64,000 bases of DNA from Piezodorus guildinii (taxonomy: Eukaryota > Arthropoda > Insecta > Hemiptera > Pentatomidae), in assembly GCA_023052935.1 (NCBI GenBank), contig JAJSOM010000051.1:124001-188000 (forward strand). The letters are read 5' to 3'. Positions 54,550 through 64,000 of the stretch are shown here, piece after piece. A program made the position numbers and the translations under genes. The notes below the pieces were generated by a model. The model had not been told where the DNA came from. It saw nothing but the letters and a program-made list of their open reading frames with translations, and ran no database searches. Each line of letters begins with the position of its first letter. Position 1 is the first letter of the stretch.

Positions 54550-57500
54550 CATTTATTGAAATTTACAACTGTATGTACATACATCAAGTAAATAGGCTAA
54601 AATGATAATACACATGAAAAAAAACATGAAGAGAAACTGCCCATTGGCAGCACTCTAGTAGTAATCTACACAAGAAGGTCTCGAGGCCATCTTCTTTTCA
54701 GACGCCTCGGCGGATTTTCAGGAATTGAAGTGGAAGCAAGGATTGAAACTTGTGGATTAGAGTGGGAGTGGAGTTTTTCATGGAAGGAGTGATACCTGGT
54801 ACAGGCCAAATCAGCAACATATGGAACATTAAGGTCTTTGTGGATGATTTTGTTGGTGACAAAGTAAGGAGCGTTAAGGATTTTGCGAAGGATTTTGGAT
54901 TGTAAGGATTGGATACGGGAAGAGTTTGATGGTTTAGTAGAGCCCCAAAGCTCAACTCCGTAAGTCCAGATAGGCCTTATGATTGTCATGTAAATTAGTC
55001 TTTTGTAGTAAAGAGAAAGGTTAGAGCGTCTGTCAAGTAAATGTTGAAGTAACCGAAATCGGCGAGCAGTCTCTTGTCTTTTCAGTCTTGTATGCGGATT
55101 CCATGTAAGACGTTTGTCAAGCAGGAGGCCTAAATAACGGATCTGTTCAACAGGGACAAGCGGAATATCATTAAAGGACACTGTAGGGCAGGATGTCATA
55201 GGTTTACGACGAAGGGTAAAGGTAATCTGGTGGGATTTATTGGAGTTGATTTTAATTCTCCAATTCTGACACCATACCTCAAGGTCTCTGATGTGGGATT
55301 GGAGGTTTTGAGAGGCAATACTAGGATCGTTATTAACTGATAGCACGCAAGTGTCATCGGCATAGGTAGAAAGGAATGTGTTAGGATGGGTTGGGATATC
55401 AGCTGTATAGACTGTGTAGAGAATGGGTCCTAGGATACTGCCTTGAGGAACACCAGCAGACTGAGTAAAAGTGGATGAATAGGAACTATTGTGGTTGATT
55501 TTAAAGGTTCTATCAGAGAGGTAGGACTGAAGGATGAGGAAGTATGTTGGATGGAGGAATTTACGGAGTTTGTACAGCAGTCCCGGGTGCCAGACTCGGT
55601 CAAAGGCCTGTCCCACGTCGAGAAAGACTCCTGTGCAGTACAATCCGCGCTCCAATGCAGAAGAGACTACATCCACCACGCGATGACACTGCTGGACTTT
55701 GGTCATTTAAAATATTTTAATGTGTCAACTATTACATTACTATAGATTTCAATAGTCTGTCTAGTGTTGCAGTATAATTCAATTGTTTGGTCTCCTTATT
55801 ATAAAACTCATTAAATTACTTGAGAGGTTACAAAATAATTTTTTAAGGCTGGTAGGATGTAAGATTGGAATTCCCTATTGTGATGTATCATCAGATGATT
55901 TAATGCTTGGATCCAATCTGACATTAGAAACCAGGTGACATAAATTTGACCTAATATTATTATATAAAATTAACTGCGCTGATTCATTAGAACAGATTAA
56001 TTTCTACATACTAAAAATGACTACCCGATCAAGTCTACTTTTTTTTACTGCTGTAAATACCACTAAATATCTTTATCATAGTTCTGTTAAAAATGTTTAC
56101 CAACAGAGAAATAAAATATGTCATCTTATTTTTTTATTTAATGTTAATTTACCAAATTAAAAAAAATAGTTGTCAATTATTATTGCTAACAATTCTCAAC
56201 TATAGTCAAGAATTAATTTTATCTATGTTAAATGTTAAAAATTTATTATTCTATATTTATTTTACTATTCTATATGTTATATTATTCTATATATTTTTTT
56301 TATTAGTGCTCATTGAATTCTTATTTTATTCCTCTTTTTTATTATTTATTTTCTTGTAAAATGTTTTTAGCTGCCCATCGATAAATAAACCACAGAAGAA
56401 TGATGGATTTTGTTCATAGTAAGGCTTTGTTCTGTTTCTAGACTAACAGCTGGGCAAAGGAGATGACTGGTGAAGATGAGGCTCAACCGTTAGGTTTTCC
56501 TCTCAAATTTTGGCTACCCACTCTATAGAGGCTGGATGAACTCTGGAATCGTATAGCAACCCAAGAGTTAATCGATGGAGGATGCAATAGAATAAATAAT
56601 TATTCTATCACACAGGACTCAAATCAAGGGCACAATAAATAATCTTTTAGAATCCATGTAGCAATGAAATTATTCTGGAATTATAAATATTGGAAAAAAA
56701 AAATATTATCATAGATAATTGATTCTTACCTATTTTAGTGTTGTCTGATGATGATTTGATATCACCCTCCACTCGTGCGTACTGCTCTTCTTCTGAAGTG
56801 CTGTTTTCTATAAACAAAATACAAAATAATATCAGCATTGTGAAAGAAATTTTACAATCTCATTTATAATTCTATTGAACCTGGATATTCATTAAATGAT
56901 TTAATATGCGGGATTTGAAGGTAGAAAGAGAGTTGGAGGGACGGATGGAAGGAGGGATAGAATTCCATAGGATTGAAGATCGAATGAGAAAGGATCTGTC
57001 GAAATGTGCAGTTTAGTGGGCCATACTGTATAAATGCGAAGGCCTGGAGGGTGTATGGGGATGGACAGAAGATTTGAATGGTAAGAGGTCAAAAATGTAT
57101 GATGGACGGCGGGATAGGATATCTTGGTAAACGAATGATAGAAAGAAATACTTGCGACGATTGGAAAGGTAAAGCCACTTCAACTAGCTATAAAATTGGG
57201 ATACGGAGGTGTATCTAGGGACACCGAAGATGAATCGGACAAAGCAATTAATTATGCGTTTTATTTTTACCTTGAGATCCACTGAGATCATATACTGTAC
57301 AGCAATAGTCGAAATGGGGAAATATTAAAGAGGTACGAGGAGTTTTCGGGTTTCATCCGGGAATAGGTGACGGAGGGAATACAGTCACTTTACGGTTAAA
57401 AAGGTACGATGAGAGAGTTTGGAAATATGATTTTACTTCCAGGTTCCTGACAGTCGGGTGGAACTTTATAAGATTACAATTCAGGTACATTTTTGGGATA

Positions 57501-59305
57501 TGTGGAACAGTTTTCATGAAGGGATGAAATCCTATTAATATTGCTTTTATTTATATACTAAGTAGATAAACATGAAAATATTTTTAAAAAAGAAGATTTA
57601 TAAGTCTTTAACAGAAGTTTTTAGTTTACACAAGATACCAGGTCATTATCATGATCATCATCAGGCAAAAAAAGTTGAAAAAAGAAAATTTATCCAACTT
57701 TAGTGCTTCTTAAATAATTTTGATAATCGCAAATAAACTTGGCCTTTCCTATTTATGTTACAGTTGGAATGAAATGTGAAGTTTTGAACATGTATAATGT
57801 GAATTCTTATCAGTACCCTTATCTTTGTTTATTTCACATGAGGAATACTAGTGCAACATTCAATATATGGAAATATTGATATTCCTAGAACTTATAAATA
57901 TGATAATAATAAAATAAATTAAAACCCACAAAGATTCTTGAGTTCAGTAAATATAAATATTTGTAGTGTACCTATCCCAAGTCTTGATCACAGAAAATAT
58001 AATTTTCCCTTCTAAAGAAAATTTTAATTGGAATTCATGTTACTTAAGATCCTTCAGGAAAGAATGCCTCAAGTTATAGTGAAAACCGTATCAAAATCCG
58101 TCCCATGATTTAGAAGGAGTTGAAGGAAACAAAGAATGGGGATATCATTTTATACATAGAGGCCCTCTAATGGAGTGATGACTAAATAAATTGAACATAA
58201 TTTTAAAAACGATGCCAGTTATTATATAGCAGTGTATTATATCTGTACATATAAAATGATTCATGGTTACTGCTAACTCTTTCTAAACTATTTGACGGAC
58301 TTCGATAAGGATTTCTCTTTAGTCATCCGCACACCCTGGGTTTTCATCCCCGATGGGTCATTGGGAAATAATTTTAATTTAACTTAATGGAAAATATTTT
58401 TGAAGCCTTGGCTTTTTATAAAAATCAAAAGCTATTATACCTATATAATTTAACATACTTAGTGATCCCATCGCTTGTGATCATTTAATTAATTAATATA
58501 TATTTTTAATTTTATCAAACAAATGTAATTAATTTTGTTATGTTGTAAGTATATGCTGTAAGTCCAGCTAAAAAAACGAAAGTTGACTAAAACAAAAATT
58601 CCATATTTTAAAAGCGTATATGTCTGAGATAACAACGTTTTCAAAAAAATCAATAAAATATTATACATCTATATTACTTCTCTATATTATATATTAAAAA
58701 AAATGATCTGTAATAATATTTATTTATTTTTTGCTTCAGTTGGTTATTCAATTCTTTCATATTTTATAATAGTCCATTTTGTCTCGATCATTCTATTTTT
58801 TTTCCTTTAGCTTAAGATCATGTGAAGTAAGTAATTATATTTTTACCTATATAATTAAATTGACTAACTCAGAAAATTATATTCAAAAACAGATGAAAAC
58901 ATGATTAATCCATTTTTGTTGGAAGTAATCATTTAGTAACAATGTTCTGATCTCAACTTAATCGTGTTACGTGTTAATTTGCATTATATTTTTGTAACAA
59001 TAACGACTAAAAATTAATTACTTCATTTAAAAAAAAGAACTTAATCACTGTAAAGACATGAAAGGTAACTAAACTCTTACAGTAACAATTAATTTATTTT
59101 TTAAAATATAGTAATTAATTTTTTGCTGTTACCTTTGCAAAAATATAATACAAATCAACATCTAACACAATTGAATAGAGATAAGTAACATGTTACTTAA
59201 AAATGTCTTAAAGATTAAAACAAACAAGAACTCCGTAAACATAGATAAAACCATTTTTTACATATATTTGGGAGTTAGTCAATTTCAAATTAATTTAATT
59301 ACATT

Positions 59306-59369
<64 letters not shown>

Positions 59370-60624
59370 TTGCTCACTTCACATGATCTTAAACAAACAA
59401 ACACAAATGATCGAGATAAGATGGGTGAATATAAAACATGTAAGTATTCGATAACTAACTAAACCAGAAAAATTACAACAGGTCAATTTTTCTTCATCTA
59501 GAATATTTATGTATAACTTACCGTTAGAAAGCTTAGAATTTTATAAAAAATATAATGAAACATTCAAATTCCTAAAAGATAATACTAATTGACAAATAGG
59601 GTATAATGTTTAGTAATTGCTGTTGATAAATATTTCTATTTTTATATCAATTAATCTAAAAGAGAATGTTTCCATTGAAACAATATAAATCTTATTTTAA
59701 TTTCAGGCATAACTAAATGCTATCTGCTACACCCACCAGAATTTTTTATAAGCTTAAAATAGTTTTAAATTCATTATAATAGCTTGAATCACTTAGAAGA
59801 TAAATAAACACGATTTTACTGAAGGCTAAATTGCAAAATAAAAATAGGTTTTGTAGGGACGTTACAACTTAGAACCAAGGATTAATCATTTCAATGAAAC
59901 TTCATTAGTCTTTCAGAGGAAGAAACATTTTAACAAACGTGAACCGAATTATATAATAATCCACTATCATGAACAATAAAAAAAATTTAGTAGCACTAAG
60001 TTTCAATAAGATTTAGTAAAAAAAAAAAAAAAAGAATAATCATTTTACATGGAAAATTTATAAAAAAATTAGTTTGCAACAAAACTTAAGAAAAAAATAT
60101 TCTTTTATAATCAGAGTATAATTAGTAATCTAGTCCATTCAAATCTAATCTCATTATTACATGAAAATTTTATAATTTACTTCACACGATGTTAAACTAA
60201 AAAAAAACATGTATTCTCTGGAAAGAAAAAATAAAATTAATATAGCCAGAGTTCTCCAAAAAAAGTTTATGAAATGTTAAGTGTATATATAACGGAACCT
60301 CTAAGACCCTTCTACCTAATATAAGTTCTTAACTAGTTAAAGATAAGTAATAATACTGAAATAATCAAAGAAAATATTAAAAATTAAATTCCGAAAATGT
60401 ATAAAGTGTCGATCGCCTTATACATATACACAATAACTTATTATATATAAAATATAATTATTATGTAGACACTAACCTGTGATGGAGGAATCTTCAGCAC
60501 CATGAAAAAAGCTGAATAGGGTAGCGACTAGAGCCATAGTGTTGCACCTGAGACAGTAGATCCAGAACTGAAGAGTCCTCAGGGTGTCTCCTCCCCCCTC
60601 TCTGCATTCAGACGCTGCTGCCAT
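51624..60624 (-). CDS. Gene copy 1 of the tandem micro-exon family (exons 60477-60624, 56730-56807, 51624-51946)
   Basis: Three exons with GT-AG sites splice to 549 bases with no internal stop, 182 residues. Exon 1 (49 codons) is a probable signal peptide: MAAASECREGGGD, a hydrophobic run FWIYCLRCNTMALVATLF (residues about 20-37), then HGAEDSSIT. One 78-bp phase 1-1 cassette gives ENSTSEEEQYARVEGDIK then SSSDNTKI. The terminal exon gives a Ser/Asp/Glu-rich segment and a charged helical tail. It is the simplest, cleanest copy. The long introns hold repeat X, a LINE endonuclease fragment with nested MITEs, and a Jockey insertion with its own target duplication. Further cassettes may be hidden. 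No homology recognised; a secreted effector-like or glandular protein is one inference, not shown. Confidence 0.6.
51947..52329. other. Intron sequence, nothing recognised
   Basis: AT-rich; no splice-bounded exon or element termini seen. Confidence 0.4.
52330..53290 (+). repeat. Dispersed repeat X, longest copy
   Basis: From CTTTTTACTTTCACTTACCT through GGGAAAGTATTGCGATTGTG, CTGTGTGTATGTCCATGTGG, GGGCTTTAATATGGCTTAGG and GAATTTGATGAACAACTAAA to AAGTTATGTGTTGCCCGAAC. Non-coding about 0.95 kb, seen in whole or part at seven or more places in the window. No termini or target duplications identified. Confidence 0.6.
53291..53995 (+). mobile_element. LINE 5' region with endonuclease fragment
   Basis: Plus strand, frames broken: a WNMRTLFRLRVFNEVR-like endonuclease start near 53512-53560, LVKTKY-type text near 53700, and FNISIINSMSSEDKDEIIKE at about 53770-53830, which corresponds to the (Y/F)N(I/V)..IN.Y.PTEDKD endonuclease block of RTE-like LINEs. 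The ORF at 53728-53982 is this fragment, not a host gene. Confidence 0.6.
53984..54470. mobile_element. MITE with about 27-bp termini, split by a second MITE
   Basis: GGTGAGGTGGGGTCTACAGG (from 53984, continuing after the inner element at 54302) is inverted-repeated as GTAGGGGTCCACCTCACC ending about 54470. No coding capacity. Confidence 0.55.
54004..54293. mobile_element. hAT-type MITE, 290 bp, with perfect 8-bp target duplication
   Basis: Termini TAGGGGTGGGCATAATCG and its complement CGATTATGCCCACCCCTA-like end at 54293. Flanks GTCTACAG at 53996-54003 and 54294-54301 are identical. An 8-bp duplication and (C/T)AGGGGTGGGC termini fit hAT elements. The interior is simple ATAATCGAATGATC-like sequence. 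Confidence 0.8.
54520..55697 (-). mobile_element. Jockey-clade LINE, 5'-truncated, best-preserved copy
   Basis: A 346-codon open frame on minus (54666-55706) encodes RT palm to C-terminus: FLDVGQAFDRVWHPGLLYKL, SAGVPQGSILGPILYTVYTA, STYADDTCVLSVNN (catalytic YADD), WRIKINSNKSHQITFTLR, QIRYLGLLLDKRLTWNPHTR and RPIWTYGVELWGSTK. A 3' UTR of about 120 bp ends in a T run on plus (54520-54545), the poly(A) tail. Perfect 11-bp duplications TTTGGTCATTT flank it at 54509-54519 and 55698-55708, so the first codons of the open frame come from target DNA. It lies in an intron of gene copy 1, same strand. No stop codons, so recent. Confidence 0.9.
55745..56360 (+). mobile_element. LINE RT C-terminal fragment
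   Basis: Plus strand with frameshifts: VVWSPYY-like block at about 55790, NNFLRLVGCKIGIPY near 55830-55880, and a LGSNLTLETRRHKFDLILLY-like block near 55910-55960. Same kind of element as 46690-47150. The AT-rich ORF at 56093-56359 is its 3' UTR. Confidence 0.55.
56385..56645 (-). mobile_element. SINE family 2, diverged
   Basis: GTTCTGTTTCTAGACTAACA and GGCTACCCACTCTATAGAGG on plus; box B region CACAGGACTCAAATCAAGGG. Confidence 0.55.
56730..56807 (-). CDS. Gene copy 1 cassette exon (78 bp)
   Basis: Acceptor TTGTTTATAG, donor AAAATAG|GTAAGA; 26 codons, phase 1-1, ENSTSEEEQYARVEGDIK then SSSDNTKI. It keeps the EEQYARV core of the family. Confidence 0.7.
   Translation of the reverse strand, partial: KTALQKKSSTHEWRVISNHHQTTLK
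56905..57500 (-). mobile_element. LINE RT C-terminal/3' fragment
   Basis: On minus near 56920-57010: DRSFLIRSSILWNSIPPSIR then PSNSLSTFKSRI, a typical non-LTR C-terminus. Upstream text (to 57500) is related to the LINE at 23040-23640 (GCAATAGTCGAAATGGGGAA versus GCAATAGTCAAAGTTGGGAA). Confidence 0.6.
57501..60476. other. Intron 1 of gene copy 1; no exon recognised
   Basis: Contains a short block at about 57597-57640 (AGAAGTTTTTAGTTTACAC..ACCAGGT) conserved near cassette exons of copies 2 and 3 (10741, 11790, 37250), a SINE family 2 scrap at 57920-57975, and a (TA)n plus T-run tract at 59312-59366. Other ORFs look accidental. Confidence 0.45.
59312..59366. repeat. (TA)n microsatellite followed by a T run
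   Basis: About 19 TA dinucleotides and then 19 T. No termini that would make it an element end. Confidence 0.8.
60477..60624 (-). CDS. Gene copy 1, first exon (signal-peptide exon)
   Basis: ATG at 60624, 49 codons plus one base, donor ATCACAG|GTTAGT in phase 1. Unlike copies 2 and 3, the upstream ATG (MAAAS) and the downstream ATG (MALVATLF, 60537) are in one frame. Hydrophobic core residues about 18-40, no basic residue after Arg26, and a small-residue region HGAE at about 41-44 where cleavage is plausible. Confidence 0.65.
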
Positions 60625-60990
60625 CTGGTCTTCTTTTATAGCAACTACCATAGCTGCCTTATCCAGGTCTTCTTTAATCTGTCCATAGTCTAGTTACCTC
60701 TTTGGTTATCTATTTCTTATTTCAATTAAAAGTCCTTGAACAATAACTATACCTTCTCAAAGGACTGAGGGTTCGTTAGTTCAAAAGATATTATCCTTCA
60801 GGAAATCGCTTCATCATATTCAATACCTATCTTAAAATAAGTAATTTCAGCTTTTATTTTACACAATTTATTTTTGAGCTGAACGAATAAATTATAAGAT
60901 TTGGATATTTGAACTTGGTGATTTTGACGGGCGGCTAAGACAGACGCGCTAGGATCTTAGGTTACTGGAATCGAAATTCCCCAACAATAT
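60625..60990 (-). promoter_or_regulatory. Conserved 5' flank of gene copy 1
   Basis: Similar to copies 2 and 3 for about 350 bp upstream (GAGGTAACTAGACTATGGAC; TTTTTGAGCTGAACGAAT on plus at 60870). A TATAAAAG lies only 9-16 bp upstream of the first ATG. If that box is used, transcripts would start inside exon 1 and the downstream ATG at 60537 would be first. Not resolved. Confidence 0.4.
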
Positions 60991-61104
60991 TTATAGATTG
61001 AACTATTTTAAATTATTTATTTGAAATGAAATATATTGATGCACGGATAAGAAAAGATAATGTCTCATTTTAATACTCTCACTACATATTCAAAAAAGGG
61101 AAGG

Positions 61105-61530
61105 CGTGAAATTATTTATTTAATTTCACTTTATGCTACTGCGGCTAATCAGATGATGCTGCAGCGGTAGTCACAAATTTTGCCCATTCAGCTTTAATTG
61201 AGAAAGGGCTCTTTCAGGAGTACCTTACATCGCACAGTCTCAGGACCACCTTTTTATTGTCCCCTCCGAACGACGATATAACTATGGATTTTTTAATGGG
61301 AGTAACGATGCTACAGTGGGAGTCCTAAATTTTGCCTATCCAGGTTTTATTAGGATAGGGATCTTTAACGAGTACCTGACATCGCACAGGCTCGGGACCA
61401 CCTTTTAACGCCCCATCCGAAGGACGGCATAACTAAGGATTTTGTACTCCCATTAAAAAATCCTAGGACCACCTGTGGGTTTGAACCCAAGAAATTTAGT
61501 ATAGAAGGCTGTAATGCTAGCCACTATGCT
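61105..61530 (-). mobile_element. SINE family 1, two partial copies in tandem
   Basis: 61105-61295 (CTTTATGCTACTGCGGCTAA to the GATTTTTTAATGGGAGTAA region) is followed by 61305-61530 (ACGATGCTACAGTGGGAGTC to GCTAGCCACTATGCTACAG). The junction repeats the same internal segment, so one copy probably inserted into or recombined with the other. Confidence 0.65.
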
Positions 61531-61539
61531 ACAGATGAA

Positions 61540-62290
61540 GAACCCCCTGAGTACTTTTTTCTTTCATATATTGGTCTTCAATTCAGGGATATACTTATCG
61601 CCTATACATAATTTCAATTTTGTATAACTTATCGTTTTTAACGATAAGCGGGAAGGCTGTTGTGCTAGCCACTATGCTAAGACAGTATAAACAGATATTA
61701 TGTAAGTAATGAGAGAGATATAGGCATAGATTATATGTAATAAAAATCTGGTGAGCGCAACACACGACTTCCACTTACATCCATTATTTATATCAATTCA
61801 AGAATTTTTAAACAAATTTATAAACGAAAATAAATTGTTAAAGAATTATTTAAATTGGATTTAGATAGAAACATGTGTTTTATTAAATAATCTATTTATT
61901 ATATTATTATCTACGATAATCAGTTTGTTTTATCGGCTTTTCATCACTCTCCGTTAAGTTTTACAATAGTATGAATATCATTATATTTTTTTAAAGATCT
62001 TTAGCATTCCAACGGTATTTTATACATCTATATTACTGTTCTCAAGTTCAAAAACAAAAAATTGCATTAAAAAAATATATTTGCAGTTATGATAATTCCA
62101 TATCATACAGCAGGTAAACAGATATTTTTTATTCGTTATTCTGGTTCTACGTATTTAAAAACGTAAGTCCTCAAATTTTGAGGGGATGTATTTTTTATTT
62201 TCGGTCGATTACAAAGGTTCAATATTAAAAATAATAAATCAAAAACAATTCGAGGTTTTAATACAAAACAAAAAATAAGTAAATTGGTTT
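61540..62290 (-). repeat. Dispersed repeat X/Y copy, inverted
   Basis: On plus: ATCTGGTGAGCGCAACACAC at about 61747 is the complement of the GTGTTGCCCGAACCAGAT end at 53255. TTATCGGCTTTTCATC and CCAACGGTATTTTATACA match the 2230-2330 tandem units. Non-coding. Confidence 0.55.
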
Positions 62291-62449
62291 TATTACAAAT
62301 TTATTAGAGAGATTTGTACTTCCTGAAAGTGGATGTAGTAACTTTTACAAACCATCTTTGCAATTATTGATGAAAAATTAAACAAATAACTGAAAACTTA
62401 TTTGTAAAATATAAGATAAAGTTTAAATACTTTTCTGCTTTGCGAGCTT

Positions 62450-62600
62450 TAAGTAGTTTTATGACGGTCGGTAAAGTTACCTTGCACAAAGGCCTTATCC
62501 CTTGCAAAATTTACCGACAGCTGAACCTTATTGATTTATTGCTTTGAGGAAATATTTTGAACTTTTGGACTTGATCCGTTTCGGGTTTACCTGGCTGGGT
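62450..62600. repeat. Block shared with gene intron 1
   Basis: TTATGACGGTCGGTAAAGTT..CACAAAGGC and GAGGAAATATTTTGAAC match 16010-16130 and 40868-40990. Its presence outside a gene shows the intron block is a dispersed repeat. Confidence 0.5.
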
Positions 62601-62910
62601 TTATCTTGACCATTTCACAGGTCACTTTTAGTCAAAATTAAACTTAAGTAAATTAAATAAATGATTTGAAACTTTCTCCTATTTTTATATTTATTTATTG
62701 TTTATTAATAAATCATTTATTACTCCTTAACCATTATAAATATTGTATATAGATATTGCATTTATTATAGAGAATTAAAACGTTTCTGGGATAGCACCCG
62801 ACCAAAATTTAAGTTTCTTTGATACAAATTTTCTTTATTAATAACATTTTTGGAACTTTCCCTTCCTTTATTAGTTTTTTTTTATTTATTTTTACACAAA
62901 TAAATTTTTT

Positions 62911-62955
62911 ATATAACGTTTCGAGATATTTTTTACCTCATCTTCAGATTTACAA
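62911..62955 (-). ncRNA. Hammerhead ribozyme, core intact
   Basis: On minus: CTGAAGA (62941-62947), one extra T, stem II GAGGT/ATCTC (62935-62939 with 62923-62927, one G-U), GAAA (62919-62922), C-G vestigial stem III, GTT (62915-62917). Stem I is short and A/T-only, with one mismatch (TAAAT with ATAT). Predicted cut between 62915 and 62914. Confidence 0.6.
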
Positions 62956-63164
62956 TAAAATCAAAAACAATTAAAAAGAGTCACATCAAAAAAACAAAAC
63001 AAATAATATTTAAAATTAGCAATTCAATAATTATGAATACCAAATTTTCTTTAGTTTCAATTTCTAATATTGAAGAGTATAATCATACTAAATAAATGAT
63101 TTAGAGCTTTCGCTTCTTTGTATGTATTTATTTATTATTACATTAATAAATCAATCTTTTATTA

Positions 63165-63205
63165 TTTTCCAACGTTTCGATGTCCAAAATGCTTCATCTT
63201 TTGAA
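63165..63205 (-). ncRNA. Hammerhead-like motif, 5' half lost
   Basis: On minus: CAAAAGATGAAGC, a loop, GGACATCGAAACGTTGGAA. GAAACGTT is intact; CTGAAGA has become CAAAAGA. Confidence 0.4.
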
Positions 63206-63280
63206 TTATAATTTTCCATATTATATAACATTGGTCATATTTCATCACATACATTTTTTCATATATAATCATCATAATGA

Positions 63281-63495
63281 TTTGGTCACTATTTAGTCAA
63301 ATTTAAATTTATTATCACACATATCGACTTGTTTAAATATTTGCCACTGCTTGGACTAGCAAGTATGAAGAAGATTAAAAAAGAATAAATGAAGTATACG
63401 TCTAGGCTTCTTCACACTTGCGAGTCCAAGGAGTTGTAAATATTTAAACAAGTCGATATTTGTGATAATGAAATTAAATAGTCACCAAATTGTTA
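63281..63495. mobile_element. Short inverted-repeat element
   Basis: Arms 63281-63375 and 63405-63495 are inverted (ATCGACTTGTTTAAATATTT and AAATATTTAAACAAGTCGAT), with a roughly 30-bp loop. No protein. Adjacent to two hammerhead-like motifs, so possibly another Penelope-type palindrome. Confidence 0.5.
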
Positions 63496-63524
63496 TGATG
63501 GCCATATTTGAAGTATAGAAAAAA

Positions 63525-64000
63525 ATCTGGTGCGGGCAACACACGACTTTCATTTACCTCGACTGTTAAAATTGATTTAAAAACTATAAAATATACTTCG
63601 ATTTGAAAAATAATTGAAGTTGGTTTTAACAAAACAAGTAGGGATCACCTGCAGCTCGGTGGCTAGCGTAACAGCCTCCCATGCCAAAGGTCCTAGGATT
63701 TTTTAGTGGGAGTAAAAAATCCTTAGTTACGCCGTCCTTCGGAGGGGACGTTAAAAGATGGTCCCGAGCCTGTGCGATGTCAGGTACTCGTTAAAGATCC
63801 CTATCCTAATAAAACCTGGATAGGAAAAAATTAGGACTCCCACTGTAGTATCGTCCGATTAGCCATAGTAGCATAAAGTGACGTTAAATAAATAAAAATA
63901 ATAAAACATACATTCATTTTCGTTGGAAACATACGATTTAGATGAAATAATATAACTATATTAAATTGTTAATCAGTAATAAGTTTATTCCCCATTCGTC
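63525..64000. repeat. Dispersed repeat Y with SINE family 1 inserted (63638-63895, plus)
   Basis: 63525-63637 and 63900-64000 together match 53040-53280 inverted (TGGTGCGGGCAACACACGAC; TAGTATAGTTATATTATTTA complement). The SINE in the middle has the GGGATCACCTGCAGCTCGGT head, CCTTCGGAGGGGACGTTAAA and a GACGTTAAATAAATAAAAAT tail. A short deletion removes part of its box B. Confidence 0.7.

Noticed and set aside
55491..55745. 84-codon plus-strand ORF
   Set aside because: Antisense shadow of the intact Jockey RT frame.
56093..56359. 88-codon hydrophobic ORF
   Set aside because: Very AT-rich, continues directly from a decayed LINE RT; hydrophobicity follows from T-rich codons.
59190..59462. 90-codon ORF
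   Set aside because: Composed largely of (TA)n and T-run translation; no homologue in paralogous introns.
4365..60624. Aphid bicycle-type effector genes as an explanation for the micro-exon family
   Set aside because: Those proteins are defined by paired C-Y-C motifs and many tiny exons. Here there are no C-Y-C motifs and the cassettes have a Q-Y-P core, so the resemblance is architectural only.

Overview
The window is about 70% A+T eukaryotic (metazoan) DNA. The signs are GT-AG introns, a Jockey-clade LINE, mariner and Tc1 elements, tRNA-derived SINEs and degenerate Penelope-type hammerhead motifs. Jockey plus mariner suggest an arthropod, but the species cannot be fixed from sequence alone. 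I see no bacterial genes, CRISPR, rRNA or genuine tRNA genes. Most of the window is layered repeat debris.

Under the debris is one tandem gene family, all on the minus strand, that I do not recognise. Each copy has (i) a first exon that, in two copies, encodes a probable signal peptide and ends in phase 1; (ii) a long first intron; (iii) one to six micro-exons of about 78-90 bp, flanked by TTGTTWATAG acceptors and GGTAAG-like donors and built as phase 1-1 cassettes coding about 26-29 residues, several around an E/K-Q/K-Y-P/A-Q core; and (iv) a terminal exon for a highly charged, probably helical C-terminus. Copy 1 (51624-60624) and copy 2 (34136-43180) splice in silico into open frames of 182 and 257 residues. 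Copy 3 (9391-18812) has the largest cassette array but carries many 1-bp indels. Copy 4 shows only its first exon (4365-4524). A broken, inverted terminal exon lies at 28050-28220.

Layout. 1-4.3 kb: Jockey 3' end, a 0.5-kb tandem repeat, and the intron of copy 4. 4.4-7.7 kb: exon 1 of copy 4, a mariner just upstream of it, Jockey and SINE copies. 7.8-19.0 kb: copy 3. 19-32 kb: intergenic LINE, SINE and Penelope-like debris, with a large inverted repeat (arms 25.4-27.9 and 28.6-30.3 kb). 32.2-43.4 kb: copy 2. 43.4-50.9 kb: intergenic, the counterpart of 19-26 kb. 51-60.7 kb: copy 1, with LINEs, nested MITEs and a Jockey insertion in its introns. 60.7-64 kb: SINE, dispersed repeats and hammerhead-bearing elements. 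The blocks 7.8-26 kb and 32.2-49.2 kb are one segmental duplication (offset about 24-26 kb), so the family grew by duplicating gene plus intergenic DNA.

The two leading signals are this apparently undescribed secreted micro-exon gene family and a set of about a dozen hammerhead-ribozyme-like motifs. Two of these (37131-37180 plus; 62911-62955 minus) keep the full conserved core. Several sit in palindromic elements.
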